Below, piece by piece: positions 44,216-53,626 of a stretch of DNA of 63,332 nucleotides; positions within the stretch are counted from its first letter, which is position 1, and each line of letters opens with the position of its first letter. A program made the translations under genes and the position numbers. The notes below the pieces were generated by a model. It worked only from the letters and a program-made list of their open reading frames with translations. It had not been told where the DNA came from and searched no databases. Source of the DNA: Bacteroidota bacterium (lineage in GTDB: Bacteria; Bacteroidota; Bacteroidia; Chitinophagales; Chitinophagaceae); assembly GCA_013286315.1 (NCBI GenBank), contig JABDFX010000010.1, forward strand, positions 1 to 63,332, in the 5' to 3' direction.

Positions 44216-44223
44216 TACCTTTG
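44216..44223 (+). promoter_or_regulatory. -7 box of rplU-rpmA
   Basis: TACCTTTG matches the TAnnTTTG consensus and lies 19 bases before the rplU ATG, leaving a very short leader, as is usual for ribosomal genes of the phylum. Confidence 0.7.
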
Positions 44224-44242
44224 CAGCCCTAATATTGTTTTT

Positions 44243-44545
44243 ATGTTCGCAGTAGTACAAATCGCAGGCAGCCAGTTCAGGGTCCAGAAAGACCAGACAC
44301 TTTATGTTCCCCGGGTTGAAGGAAATGCCGGCGATAAGCTGGAATTTTCCGACGTGCTGCTTTCCACAGCCGGTGATCAATTCACAACCGGAAAAGATGT
44401 TAAGAGCGTGGTAAAGGTTGAGATCCTTGGTCATGTTCAGGGTAATAAAGTGATATCATTCAAAATGAACAGAAGAAAAGGTTTCCGTAAAAAACACGGT
44501 CATCGTACACACTATACAAAAATCAAAGTGACAGATATCGCTTAA
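44243..44545 (+). CDS. rplU: 50S ribosomal protein L21
   Basis: This 100-aa protein of the large ribosomal subunit binds 23S rRNA and sits near L20. It begins [20 protein letters not shown] and ends in the family signature [20 protein letters not shown]. It is followed 49 bases later by rpmA, the near-universal arrangement. Confidence 0.98.
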   Translation: MFAVVQIAGSQFRVQKDQTLYVPRVEGNAGDKLEFSDVLLSTAGDQFTTGKDVKSVVKVEILGHVQGNKVISFKMNRRKGFRKKHGHRTHYTKIKVTDIA

Positions 44546-44594
44546 TGAGCATCGAAACAGATATTCCAATTTTAAAATTTTCAATTCAGATCTC

Positions 44595-44873
44595 ATGGCA
44601 CATAAAAAAGGCGAAGGCAGCGTAAAGAACGGCCGTGATTCGCAGAGTAAAAGACTCGGTGTAAAAATTTTCGGCGGACAGGCAGCTGTTGCCGGCAACA
44701 TCATCATCCGTCAGCGTGGCACAGAATTTCATCCTGGAAAAAATGTTGGTGTTGGAAGAGACTTCACTTTATTTGCACTTACAAATGGTGTAGTGGAATT
44801 TAAAAAAGGGAAGGCCGACAGAACTTTTGTGAACGTTGTGGATGCTCCGGCAGAAGTTTCAGCGAGCGCTTAG
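44595..44873 (+). CDS. rpmA: 50S ribosomal protein L27
   Basis: This 92-aa protein of the large subunit has an N-terminal arm that reaches the peptidyl-transferase centre. It begins [20 protein letters not shown], followed by LGVKIFGGQ and [15 protein letters not shown]. There is no N-terminal prosequence of the Firmicutes type. Confidence 0.98.
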   Translation: MAHKKGEGSVKNGRDSQSKRLGVKIFGGQAAVAGNIIIRQRGTEFHPGKNVGVGRDFTLFALTNGVVEFKKGKADRTFVNVVDAPAEVSASA

Positions 44874-44901
44874 TTAATAACATATTTTCGTCTTAAATAC
44901 T

Positions 44902-44949
44902 AATTCTTTAGAATTATTCAAAAAAACTTTTGGATAATTCTAAAGAATT
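44902..44949 (+). terminator. AT-rich hairpin after rpmA
   Basis: A 16-base perfect stem AATTCTTTAGAATTAT / ATAATTCTAAAGAATT has a 16-base loop and is followed by TCTATTTTTACT. It probably terminates the rplU-rpmA transcript, though it is less GC-rich than a classic terminator. Confidence 0.6.
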
Positions 44950-45000
44950 TCTATTTTTACTACGTAAAGTATTTTACTAACCATTTAAATTCTACAAACA

Positions 45001-45099
45001 ATGGCAACAGCAAAAAAAGCCGCTAAGAAAAAAGCAGCTCCAAAAAAGAAAGCAGCTCCAAAGAAAAAGGCTGCTAAGAAAGCTGCAAAGAAGAAATAA
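45001..45099 (+). CDS. Lys/Ala-rich histone-H1-like peptide
   Basis: This 32-aa ORF is composed almost only of Lys and Ala: MATAKKAAKKKAAPKKKAAP, then KKKAAKKAAKKK. Short proteins of this kind resemble the C-terminal tails of bacterial histone-H1-like proteins (Hc1/HctA type) and would bind DNA or RNA non-specifically. It sits in a 327-base space between the rpmA hairpin and a strong terminator, so it has its own transcription unit. It is short enough to be missed by gene callers. Confidence 0.75.
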   Translation: MATAKKAAKKKAAPKKKAAPKKKAAKKAAKKK

Positions 45100-45128
45100 T
45101 TTTCTTCATTCGTTAGCTGAAAATAGTA

Positions 45129-45165
45129 AAGTCCTCCGGTTCATTCCGGGGGACTTTTTGTTTTT
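45129..45165 (+). terminator. Intrinsic terminator of the histone-like gene
   Basis: A stem AAGTCCTCCGG / CCGGGGGACTT (one G-U pair) encloses a 6-base loop and runs into TTTTTGTTTTT. It lies 30 bases after the stop. Confidence 0.88.
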
Positions 45166-45166
45166 G

Positions 45167-45174
45167 TACCTTTG
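45167..45174 (+). promoter_or_regulatory. -7 box of the PolX gene
   Basis: TACCTTTG matches TAnnTTTG and lies 27 bases before the ATG at 45202. It covers the alternative TTG start at 45172, which therefore cannot be the true start if this promoter is used. Confidence 0.6.
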
Positions 45175-45201
45175 TCAGATCATCCTATCAAACATAAGCC
45201 C

Positions 45202-46872
45202 ATGGCGGTTTCTAACGAAGTGATTGCAGAAAGTTTTTCTCTCCTGGCCAAACTCATGGATATACATGGAGAGAACCCTTTCAAAATAAAATCTTACTCC
45301 GCTGCGTCGTTCAGCATAGATAAATTAACAGAAGAACTAAGTGCGATTCCGCGCGAAAAAATATTGTCTGTGAAGGGCATCGGACCCAGTATTGGCAAAC
45401 AAATCATCGAAATACTCGACACCGGAGATCTACCCCAGCTTCATGAAATAATCAGTAAAACACCTCCCGGAGTCATCGAAATGCTCCGAATTAAGGGTTT
45501 GGGACCAAAAAAGATTTCAACAGTCTGGAAGGAGATGGAAATCGAATCCATCGGCGAATTGATGTATGCATGTAATGAAAACCGGCTAATGCTTTACAAA
45601 GGCTTCGGAGAAAAGACCCAGAATAATATTCGTGACACAATTACGTTCTATCTGCGTAGTCAGGGAAGTTTTCTCTTCGCTGAGGTGGAAGGTTATGTAC
45701 AAACTATTCACAAATCACTCCGTGAATCATTTCCCGGACACGCGATTTCTATTACCGGAGCTTATCGTCGTCAACTTGAAACCATCGACCGGGCAGAATG
45801 GATCATATCAGTTCCTCAATCAGAGTTAAAGACATTTTTCATATCCAATCAGTTCCATATTGAAGAAGAAAAAGCCGGTGAATTGCTTGTTGCCGGCAAT
45901 GAAAATATCAAACTGCATTTCCAATTTGCAGCCCCGGAATTCTTTCACGCGAAGGTTTTTGAAACCAGCTGCAGTGATTCTTTCCTTGAAAAATGGAACC
46001 ATCAATTCAAAATCGACGCTGCGGCCGACACAGAACAAACTATTTTTCAGCAGGCCGGCGTACATTTTATCCCGGCCCCGCTTCGTGAGGATCCGGCCAT
46101 TATTGAGAAAGCCATTCAGGCGGCGCTGCCACCGCTGATCCAGTTTTCAGACATAAAAGGTATTATCCACAGTCATAGCAACTGGAGTGATGGTCTGCAT
46201 ACTGTCGAAGACATGGCTAAAGCATGCATAGAACAGGGTTTTGAATATCTGGTCATCAGCGATCACAGTAAGTCGGCTTTTTATGCAAACGGGCTCTCCG
46301 AAGAAAGAATCAGGGAGCAACATATATACGTGGAAGAACTAAATAAGAAGCTGGCTCCCTTCCATATTTTTAAAAGTATAGAATGCGACATTCTCAACGA
46401 TGGCCGTCTGGATTACAGTGATCAGATCCTCTCCACATTTGATCTCGTGATCGCCTCAGTTCATTCCAACTTAAAAATGAGTGAAGAAAAAGCAATGAGC
46501 CGTCTGCTGACTGCCATTCAAAATCCACACACGCGCATTCTGGGCCACCCTACCGGGCGATTGTTGCTGAGCCGTGCAGGATATCCGGTAGATCATAAAA
46601 CGCTGATAGACGCCTGTGCGGCCCATGCTGTCGTGATCGAACTGAATGCACATCCGCGCAGGCTCGATTTGGACTGGCGATGGATCAGTTATGCACTGCA
46701 GAAAAATGTAATGATCAGTATCGACCCTGATGCGCATTCCATCAACGGCTATCATGATATACATTATGGAGTATTGGCAGCACAAAAAGGCGGGGTTACC
46801 GCTGCGCAAAATCTCAGTAGTTACAATTTACAGCAGATGTTTGAATTCGTAAATAAAGGCAGGCATGCTTGA
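45202..46872 (+). CDS. polX: PolX-like PHP exonuclease with degenerate polymerase site
   Basis: This is a 556-aa family-X protein. The order is an HHH domain (VIAESFSLLAKLMDIHGENP), helix-hairpin-helix elements (SVKGIGPSIGKQI), a nucleotidyltransferase-like domain and a C-terminal PHP phosphoesterase. The PHP ligands are HSHSNWSDG, ISDHSKS, ASVHSN, GHPTGR and DPDAH. In the polymerase domain the usual G-S-x-R-R-G...D-x-D reads GAYRRQLETIDRAEW, so both catalytic Asp are replaced (Arg and Glu). DNA synthesis is therefore unlikely; the PHP exonuclease or 3'-phosphatase role in repair may remain. Confidence 0.9.
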   Translation: MAVSNEVIAESFSLLAKLMDIHGENPFKIKSYSAASFSIDKLTEELSAIPREKILSVKGIGPSIGKQIIEILDTGDLPQLHEIISKTPPGVIEMLRIKGLGPKKISTVWKEMEIESIGELMYACNENRLMLYKGFGEKTQNNIRDTITFYLRSQGSFLFAEVEGYVQTIHKSLRESFPGHAISITGAYRRQLETIDRAEWIISVPQSELKTFFISNQFHIEEEKAGELLVAGNENIKLHFQFAAPEFFHAKVFETSCSDSFLEKWNHQFKIDAAADTEQTIFQQAGVHFIPAPLREDPAIIEKAIQAALPPLIQFSDIKGIIHSHSNWSDGLHTVEDMAKACIEQGFEYLVISDHSKSAFYANGLSEERIREQHIYVEELNKKLAPFHIFKSIECDILNDGRLDYSDQILSTFDLVIASVHSNLKMSEEKAMSRLLTAIQNPHTRILGHPTGRLLLSRAGYPVDHKTLIDACAAHAVVIELNAHPRRLDLDWRWISYALQKNVMISIDPDAHSINGYHDIHYGVLAAQKGGVTAAQNLSSYNLQQMFEFVNKGRHA

Positions 46873-46876
46873 TTTT

Positions 46877-46897
46877 CATCCCGCCGATGGCGGGATG
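46877..46897. repeat. Palindrome between convergent genes
   Basis: A perfect 9-base inverted repeat, CATCCCGCC / GGCGGGATG with spacer GAT, lies 4 bases after the PolX stop. There is no U-tract, so it may be a transcription or mRNA-stabilising hairpin rather than a terminator. Confidence 0.5.
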
Positions 46898-46999
46898 GAA
46901 TCGTGAATATGTGGGGATGAGAGAATGAAATGTTAAATTTAATTACCCATTTCATTTTTGAATTCAATTGTCCATTTCATTTCCACTTTACCAGATATC

Positions 47000-49900
47000 T
47001 CACCCTTCCACATTTACCACATTGTGAAAATCATAGTGTAACGTTTCATCGAAGATTGGCAATTCAACAAAAAAAGTCGTTCCTTCTTCTTCCTCCGTCT
47101 CAAACCATATCTGTCCCTTAGCCTGTTCCACAATCGTTTTGCTCATGGCCAGACCGAGTCCGGTGCCTGACGATTTGGTGGTGAAATTGGGAATAAAAAT
47201 TTTAGACTGCATCTGTTCAGGAATTCCTTCGCCGTTATCACTGATCCGGATGAGAACCTGATCCTCTTTCAGCTGTTCGCTGATTCTGATCCTGCAAACA
47301 TCCTTATCGTGACAAGCTTCCGTAGCATTTTGAAGAAGGTTCGTGAACAGCCGGTTGATCTGTGTCTTGTCTGCAAAAACCAATATTTTCCCCGGCACCG
47401 GGTACCAGTTCAGATCTACCTTTTCCATGGTTTGATACAGCGAGGTCAGCGAGTGTAGCATCTCGTGCAGGTCAATCACTTCATTGTGCGGATTGCCGAT
47501 ATGCGCAAACTGGCTGAAATCAGATGCAATTTTAGACAGGTGATCAATTTGCTCAACCAGCGTTTTCGCCACGTTGGCAGTCAGTTCCTTCATATTCGGT
47601 GCTTCACCGTTGTTTGCCTTTTGCAGATACTGAATACTCAGTTTCATAGGCGTCAACGGATTTTTGATTTCATGTGCCACCTGCCTGGCCATTTCGCGCC
47701 ATGCTCCCTCACGTTCACTTTTAGCAAGGGCCGAAGCACTTTCTACCAGTTTGGCCACCATCTTATTGTATTCCCGGATCAATCCGCCTATTTCATCATT
47801 CTTATTCCACTCAATCACCTCATTGGTTTTACTCAGGTTTACCTGACGCATTTTTTCCGATATCAGCGAGAAAGAGGTTGTGATGCGATTCGTCAGGAAC
47901 ACGGCAATGGTTCCTGCAATCAGGAAAATAAATACATTCAGGTTGATGATTGTGATCAGGAACCTGGAAATCTCGTCGTTCAGCTCGTCTTCCGTATTAA
48001 AGGAAGGAATATTGATATAAGCCGAGGATTCACCTTCCGCCAGTCTCAGGGGACAATAAATACTCTGATAGCTGATACCACCCAATTTTTCCTGGTTAAA
48101 GAATTCAATGGAATTTAAACGGTTCATGTAATAAAATGCCAGTGGATTCATCAGATCACTTAACATGCCCTTGGTATATATAAACGGGTTGGAGGAAACG
48201 ATCAGCGACCCATTCACATCGTACAGATTAATTTCCGCGTTGTGAATTTCCGCCACATTATTGATGATCCTGTCCAGATCCTCCCTGGGCATTTGTTTAA
48301 CCGGATTGGAAACATGAGTGGCTGACTGAAAAGAAAGCAGACGGTTCCCAATCTCACCGGAAATGACTTTCAATGAAGCACTGAGCCTGTCCTGGTTATT
48401 CCGGTTATAGCGGTTGATCAGAAAAAAAATCGTGGATACACCAATAACAAGGAAAAGAAAGAGGCTGACAAAAATGATGGTTGTCTGGATCTGTGTCCGG
48501 ATATTCAGCTGGAGAAATTCTTTGAGTTGCTTCCAGTGAAGACGGGTTTGGATCAATACTGAACTCACCCAGAACAGTGCAACCAGTATAAGAAAGGCAC
48601 TAAAGAGATAGGAAAAAAGAGTGATGGCTTCGATCAGCAGGTTATCCTTTTTTGCTATCACGATGATCTTGTCATCAGAAACAGTATGCCATAGTTCATC
48701 ATAACCATTGCTTTTACGCTGTACGAAATCTTTTTTTGGTATGAGGGTGTCGTTGAGCTCTGTCGGGAAGGGATAATTATTATAATAAGTAACCAGTTGA
48801 TTGTCGCTGTAAATGGCATAGGAATAAACAGGCGAGTATTGAGGAAGATATTCCTTGTGTTGTTGCGTTAGCTGGGGAACCAGGCCTTCGCTTTTATAAC
48901 TCCGGGGTTCAGCCTGCACAAACAGATAGCCGGAAATTTTACCCCTGCGGTCCTGAATTACTTTTTTATAGATATAACTAAATTTATCGTAGGCCTTTTC
49001 ATAGTACATCAGATCCGGGATTGTAGTCGGCTTGCCTTGCAACTTAAAGATCGTATTCAGGGTATCATATGAAACAGATACCTGGTTGTACAGTGGTTTT
49101 TCCGAAGAATCATAGGTGTAGATCTTTGTATCATATTTACTGAGATAGGCACTGAAATTATTATTGATCAGGCTGTCTTTCAGATAGTGGTTCTCTACCG
49201 GATTCCGGAAACGGTCAAATTGCCGCTGCAGTAAATCATTCTCAAAATAGATCAGCGACATACTCACGAGCTTTTCGCTGGAGGGATCGATTTGCTCCGC
49301 GAGCCGGTCGGCAAAACTCTTTCGTTGTTCCAATTCAATTTTCCGGTTTTCAAATATGATAATCACAGAAATGGAGCCCGAAAAAATAAACAGCCAGAAC
49401 ATGAGAACGGAAATATTCAGCCTGAAGTGCAAACCCGAGATCATACTCCTGATCATCAGCCACAAATAACACATCAGCCAGGCCAGCACATAAATATCGA
49501 GCTCAACCAGATTTGTTTTGCTATCGAACGTGAGCACTCCCAACCCGATGGTGGCTGCCAGTATTGAAATAATGAGCACATTGCCTTCCAGATAATCACG
49601 TATCAGTCTGAGCAGGATCTGTGAAAAAATAAAATAACTTAATGCAAGGGCGGCTAAAACGATAAAACTGATTGCACTATAGATCGTGAGACTGAAAGCA
49701 TTGGTAACATTAAACGATATCCGGGCGTCCGCTACCAGGCTTTGAACGATATCAGCAAAAAGAAATGTGGTCGTCACCAGTACCGCCATGGTTGCCAGTA
49801 CGAGCAAGGCTCTTTTATAAAACAAACGGAAAAAAGGGAACCGGTAGTCTACAGTCTCCTGCTGGATAAACAGAACGATCCAGCAAAATAACAGGGCATT

Positions 49901-50797
49901 GATAAGCAGGTCGCCCAATGAACGAAGTATAAAATTGGAACTGTAAATCGTGGGGTCGAACAGTTCATATTGACGGAAATGAAAAATGCCCGGAAAGTAA
50001 TAAGTCATGACCCTTAAAACGAGAATAGTAATGATTAAAAAAGAAATTCCGGCCAGACGGGTATAACGCTCCACCAACGCATGCGCCAAATTATTGATAA
50101 CGACCAGAAGAAGCAACACACCCGCAAATACCACCAGGAGCAGGAGCAGACTATATTTCGCCGCATGGTAGGTTTCTGTTTTTGCCAGGTAAAAAAGCGT
50201 TTTCCCTTCCCGGTCCCGGACCGGAAAAGGTGAAGGAGTGGAAACGATGCGCACTGTGTTCTCCGCAGCAGGAAATCCCACAAATGCAGGTTTCAGATTT
50301 TCCGGTGAAATAAAATATTGCCAGCGTACCGGAATCAGTGCTATAACCGTCAGCGGATACGGCAGCATTTGATTGAAAGAATGTTTAATAATTTCAAACT
50401 GCCCGTTACTCAATTTTACAAAATAACTGCCATCGGATTTTAACAGAAAACTGTCGGGTAATACAGCGGACTGGTCACTCCAGTAAGTAAGGTGTTCACT
50501 GAACGGATGATTTCGTTCATAGATCAAAACGCCATACTGTTTATCCATCAGATCGGTGAGTTCCGTCAGCGAATAATTTTTATCTGAAAGCCTTCTGATC
50601 TTTAATTCATTTCCGAGCAGTTTCTGAAAATCATTTTCCCTTTCCTGTAAAAATGATTCAATGGAATTTCGGAGAATACGGGTGCTTGAATTTCCTGCCA
50701 GATAGGAATTGATCGCAAAAGAAGCAAAAAAAAGGAAGACCCCCGTGCCGATGAGGTATGCGTTTCTAAGCAGAAAATTTTTCAGAAATAAAATCAA
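47000..50797 (-). CDS. Large NtrY-like sensor histidine kinase
   Basis: This is a 1265-aa membrane kinase. The N-terminal half has many hydrophobic segments (one near residues 10-30, a cluster from about 215 to 500) with extracytoplasmic regions between. Then come a HAMP domain (ITTSFSLISEKMRQVNL), the dimerisation helix with phospho-acceptor His 1042 in RQVAHEIKNPLTPMKL, and a HATPase domain with NLLQNATEA, ISDNGEGIP and TGLGLAMSKTIVEQAKG. The layout is NtrY-like. No response regulator is adjacent, so it is an orphan in this window. Its start overlaps the mazG stop by 4 bases. Confidence 0.9.
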   Translation of the reverse strand: MILFLKNFLLRNAYLIGTGVFLFFASFAINSYLAGNSSTRILRNSIESFLQERENDFQKLLGNELKIRRLSDKNYSLTELTDLMDKQYGVLIYERNHPFSEHLTYWSDQSAVLPDSFLLKSDGSYFVKLSNGQFEIIKHSFNQMLPYPLTVIALIPVRWQYFISPENLKPAFVGFPAAENTVRIVSTPSPFPVRDREGKTLFYLAKTETYHAAKYSLLLLLVVFAGVLLLLVVINNLAHALVERYTRLAGISFLIITILVLRVMTYYFPGIFHFRQYELFDPTIYSSNFILRSLGDLLINALLFCWIVLFIQQETVDYRFPFFRLFYKRALLVLATMAVLVTTTFLFADIVQSLVADARISFNVTNAFSLTIYSAISFIVLAALALSYFIFSQILLRLIRDYLEGNVLIISILAATIGLGVLTFDSKTNLVELDIYVLAWLMCYLWLMIRSMISGLHFRLNISVLMFWLFIFSGSISVIIIFENRKIELEQRKSFADRLAEQIDPSSEKLVSMSLIYFENDLLQRQFDRFRNPVENHYLKDSLINNNFSAYLSKYDTKIYTYDSSEKPLYNQVSVSYDTLNTIFKLQGKPTTIPDLMYYEKAYDKFSYIYKKVIQDRRGKISGYLFVQAEPRSYKSEGLVPQLTQQHKEYLPQYSPVYSYAIYSDNQLVTYYNNYPFPTELNDTLIPKKDFVQRKSNGYDELWHTVSDDKIIVIAKKDNLLIEAITLFSYLFSAFLILVALFWVSSVLIQTRLHWKQLKEFLQLNIRTQIQTTIIFVSLFLFLVIGVSTIFFLINRYNRNNQDRLSASLKVISGEIGNRLLSFQSATHVSNPVKQMPREDLDRIINNVAEIHNAEINLYDVNGSLIVSSNPFIYTKGMLSDLMNPLAFYYMNRLNSIEFFNQEKLGGISYQSIYCPLRLAEGESSAYINIPSFNTEDELNDEISRFLITIINLNVFIFLIAGTIAVFLTNRITTSFSLISEKMRQVNLSKTNEVIEWNKNDEIGGLIREYNKMVAKLVESASALAKSEREGAWREMARQVAHEIKNPLTPMKLSIQYLQKANNGEAPNMKELTANVAKTLVEQIDHLSKIASDFSQFAHIGNPHNEVIDLHEMLHSLTSLYQTMEKVDLNWYPVPGKILVFADKTQINRLFTNLLQNATEACHDKDVCRIRISEQLKEDQVLIRISDNGEGIPEQMQSKIFIPNFTTKSSGTGLGLAMSKTIVEQAKGQIWFETEEEEGTTFFVELPIFDETLHYDFHNVVNVEG

Positions 50798-51576
50798 TCG
50801 GTGGTTTTTTGCTTTTTAATTTCATTCCAGATCGCATCCAGCTCTGCGAGCGAAAGATCATTCATTTGTTTGCCGGATAATCCAACGGCTTCTTCCATTT
50901 TTTCAAACCGGTTTATAAACTTCCGGTTGGTTCTTTCAAGCGCCGTTTCTGCATCAATGCTCAAAAATCGTGCGTAATTGATCATAGAAAACATCAGGTC
51001 GCCGAATTCTTCCTCGATATGCGATTTGTCGCCGGATCGCACGGCTTCCGCAAGTTCCAGTTGCTCCTCCTCCACTTTATCCCAAACCTGTTCCCGGTTA
51101 TCCCATTCGAATCCCACCTGTTTTGATTTTTCCTGCAATCGTATGGCCTTTACCATGGCGGGCAGTGAAGCGGGCACACCACCGAGAACGGATTTCTTTC
51201 CTTCTTTCAGTTTGAGATTCTCCCAGTTTCTTTTTACATCCTCCTCAGATTCCACCTTCACGTCGCCATAAATATGGGGATGACGGGAAATGAGTTTGTC
51301 ACTTATTCCATTCAGAACGTCTGCGAGTTCAAAACGATTCTGTTCCCTGGCGATTCTGGCGTAAAATAGAAGGTGGAGGAAAATGTCGCCCAATTCTTCT
51401 TTTATACCGGGCCAGTCTTCCGTCAAAATAGCGTCTGTCAGTTCGTATAATTCTTCGATACTGAGTGTTCTTAAAGTATGAATGGTTTGTTTACGGTCCC
51501 AGGGACATTGTTCCCTGAGCTCATCCATAATTTTCACCAGCCGTAAAAAAGCGTTTGAAAGTTTTTCTGATTCCAT
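50794..51576 (-). CDS. mazG: Nucleoside triphosphate pyrophosphohydrolase MazG
   Basis: This is a 260-aa enzyme that hydrolyses (d)NTPs to NMP and pyrophosphate and can lower (p)ppGpp. Two MazG modules are seen: CPWDRKQTIHTLRTLSIEEL with EELGDIFLHLLFYARIA, and EEFGDLMFSMINYARFL in the second half, each with the EExxE...ExxD metal pattern. Translation is coupled to the downstream kinase. It begins 3 bases after the DUF3667 gene ends. Confidence 0.93.
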   Translation of the reverse strand: MESEKLSNAFLRLVKIMDELREQCPWDRKQTIHTLRTLSIEELYELTDAILTEDWPGIKEELGDIFLHLLFYARIAREQNRFELADVLNGISDKLISRHPHIYGDVKVESEEDVKRNWENLKLKEGKKSVLGGVPASLPAMVKAIRLQEKSKQVGFEWDNREQVWDKVEEEQLELAEAVRSGDKSHIEEEFGDLMFSMINYARFLSIDAETALERTNRKFINRFEKMEEAVGLSGKQMNDLSLAELDAIWNEIKKQKTTD

Positions 51577-51579
51577 AGC

Positions 51580-52647
51580 CTATGATTCAACAACCGTATA
51601 AAAGGCCGCCAGCATGAAAATAGTCACATTCACAATCAATGAAAGAAAGAAAAGCAGGAGATATTTTAATATTGTCTTCCCCCTGCTCTGCCCGTAAAAC
51701 CTGCGCATAGCCTTATAGTAATAAATTAATGCATATATCCAGAGGGCGAACTGCAACCAGATGATCAGTCTCCAATGCGTCACAGAAGACATTTCTCCCA
51801 GACCAAAAGATATAAGCAAAAGTAAAAACGAAAAAATAAACAGGTGAACGGAGAATATGCCATGATCCACATAATAAAAATTCTTTTCTCTCACATAAAG
51901 AAGTTTTAGGACGAGTGCAAACAGAGGAAGGGAAATGAAAAGTACTTTGGGGAAATTATGCATGAAATTGCTCAAAAATTCCCTTACGGTGCCGCCGGGA
52001 TTTTCGTTTAACTGCTGGACTAACTGGATCTCCCGTCTGGTTAATTTTTGTTTTATCCATCCGTCTCTTTGATCAGGGGTCAATGCCTGTTGCACTGAGT
52101 CATAAGATTCAACGGTTTGATAATTCACTTTCGCGGGTTTAATCTGTACGCCTCCCTTTTTTACTGCCGGACTATCTTCATCCAGTGTGATCAGGGGAGT
52201 GGCGGTGGCATTATAATTTTTCAGTATCCTCAAAGAATCCGCTGCATTTTTTGCCTTGGTCATCAGTTCCCTTAATTCAGGATCTTTCTGAATTTCCGTG
52301 CTGGTATTAGCACTTACGTGTTTGTTCCTGACATCGAAAAGGGAAAAGAAAATCAGGAAGAAAATAGCCGAAGTAAAAATATACATGCGGATGGGATCCA
52401 GATAACTGACCCTGCGCCCGATCATATATTCCTTTGAAAGGAACCCGGGCTTTGCAAAAAGATCTTTTACGGTAACAAAGAATTTTCCATCAAAATGGGT
52501 TATGTCGGAGAAAAAATGATTGATCAGGTGCCAAACTGTCTGTTTTGGCTCGATATTTTCCTGTCCACAGGCAGAACAATACCTGCCCGTAATTTCGGCT
52601 CCGCAGTTCAAACATGTCTTATCCGTTCTTAACTTGCTGTGTGACAC
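51580..52647 (-). CDS. DUF3667 membrane protein with zinc-ribbon N-terminus
   Basis: This is a 355-aa protein. Residues 11-30 hold a zinc ribbon, CLNCGAEITGRYCSACGQ. The DUF3667 core follows: HLINHFFSDITHFDGKFFVT, then KPGFLSKEYMIGRRVSYLDP and membrane segments (one after IRMYIFTSAIFFLIFF, then four more from about residue 225). The central hydrophilic loop is non-conserved. The function is unknown. It forms a tight run with mazG and the kinase (3- and 4-base junctions). Confidence 0.85.
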   Translation of the reverse strand: MSHSKLRTDKTCLNCGAEITGRYCSACGQENIEPKQTVWHLINHFFSDITHFDGKFFVTVKDLFAKPGFLSKEYMIGRRVSYLDPIRMYIFTSAIFFLIFFSLFDVRNKHVSANTSTEIQKDPELRELMTKAKNAADSLRILKNYNATATPLITLDEDSPAVKKGGVQIKPAKVNYQTVESYDSVQQALTPDQRDGWIKQKLTRREIQLVQQLNENPGGTVREFLSNFMHNFPKVLFISLPLFALVLKLLYVREKNFYYVDHGIFSVHLFIFSFLLLLISFGLGEMSSVTHWRLIIWLQFALWIYALIYYYKAMRRFYGQSRGKTILKYLLLFFLSLIVNVTIFMLAAFYTVVES

Positions 52648-52722
52648 CAGGCATTTTAATTAAAAATAAAGATACTGGCAATAATTAACACAGGGTTTTT
52701 CCGTTTTGAGTTGAGTTTTTAA

Positions 52723-53571
52723 ATGAATGGTATTATGCGCGAAAGAATTTTCCTCATTTTCGTTTTGCTGCTGGTCGTTTTTGCAGTAAATGCCCAGTAT
52801 TATTATAAGGATATCCTGCTGGCCAGACAAAATCAGGAAAACTGGACGGCTTTTCACGATAAAAAGGTCCGGGAAGTCAGTATTCAAAGTATTGATGCCA
52901 ATAATGAACAGACCCCCGATTTTACCTGTATGCAAAAAGTAACCACCGATTTCAAATCGATAGCAACTTTTACCAAATCAGCCAATGTTCCGGCATCTAC
53001 CCTGACAGCTTATTATGATCCGTCCGGAAGAATGATCAAAACAGTTGATACCAGTGATACTTATAAGAGTACGACGGAATACACATATAATGAAAACGGT
53101 GAAATCAGTGTGATGTTGAATAATTCAGTACAAACGGATAATCAAATCGTAACCACGGAAAAGCATATATGGATTTATGATGCCGGCAGCCCGAAGAAAA
53201 TGATCAAAATAAAAGGAGAAACCGACAGTACGGTAGTGTCCTTTGTTAAAGACGAAAAAGGAAATATTGTGGAAGAAAAATCAGTGCGCGGCGGTCAGTC
53301 GCAGCCTTCTGTATATTATTACTACGACAATGATGGACGATTGACCGACATTGTCCGGTACAATCAAAAAGCCGGCAGATTGCTACCGGATTATGTTTTC
53401 GAATATAATTCCGGCCGTCTTTCTTCCATGCTCTTTGTTCCCAACGGTTCCACCGATTATCAGCGCTGGATATATGTTTATGATGCCAACGGACTTAAAA
53501 CCAATGAAACCTGTTTTGATAAAAAAAGGCAGGTTGTTGTAAAGATTCGCTACACCTATACGTTCTTCTAA
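52723..53571 (+). CDS. Secreted protein with YD-like strand repeats
   Basis: This is a 282-aa protein with a signal peptide (IFLIFVLLLVVFAVNAQ); the Met at residue 5 (52735) may be the true start. The mature part is a string of short antiparallel strand pairs of the form 'Y-x-Y-D-x-x-G-R/K', for example AYYDPSGRMIKT, EYTYNENGEISVM, YYYYDNDGRLTDIV and YVYDANGLKTNE. This is the YD/RHS-like repeat style common in Bacteroidota secreted proteins of unknown role. There is no toxin-like C-terminus. Confidence 0.7.
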   Translation: MNGIMRERIFLIFVLLLVVFAVNAQYYYKDILLARQNQENWTAFHDKKVREVSIQSIDANNEQTPDFTCMQKVTTDFKSIATFTKSANVPASTLTAYYDPSGRMIKTVDTSDTYKSTTEYTYNENGEISVMLNNSVQTDNQIVTTEKHIWIYDAGSPKKMIKIKGETDSTVVSFVKDEKGNIVEEKSVRGGQSQPSVYYYYDNDGRLTDIVRYNQKAGRLLPDYVFEYNSGRLSSMLFVPNGSTDYQRWIYVYDANGLKTNETCFDKKRQVVVKIRYTYTFF

Positions 53572-53573
53572 TC

Positions 53574-53626
53574 GTTAATTGTTAATTAAATTGACAATTA
53601 ACAATTGACAATTGACAATTAATTAA
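53574..53626. repeat. Tandem AATTGACA/TTAATT repeats
   Basis: The space between the YD-repeat gene and the convergent efflux gene consists of short units based on ATTGACA and TTAATTG, in both orientations (GTTAATTGTTAATT, then ACAATTAACAATTGACAATT). It can fold into AT-rich hairpins and may act as a bidirectional terminator. It reaches the last bases of the efflux gene. Confidence 0.55.

Noticed and set aside
45172-45201. TTG start of the PolX gene
   Set aside because: The TTG is part of a TAnnTTTG promoter box; the ATG at 45202 starts the conserved domain.
47465-48118. 217-codon plus-strand ORF
   Set aside because: Antisense to the HAMP and kinase core of the large sensor kinase; product is a shadow.
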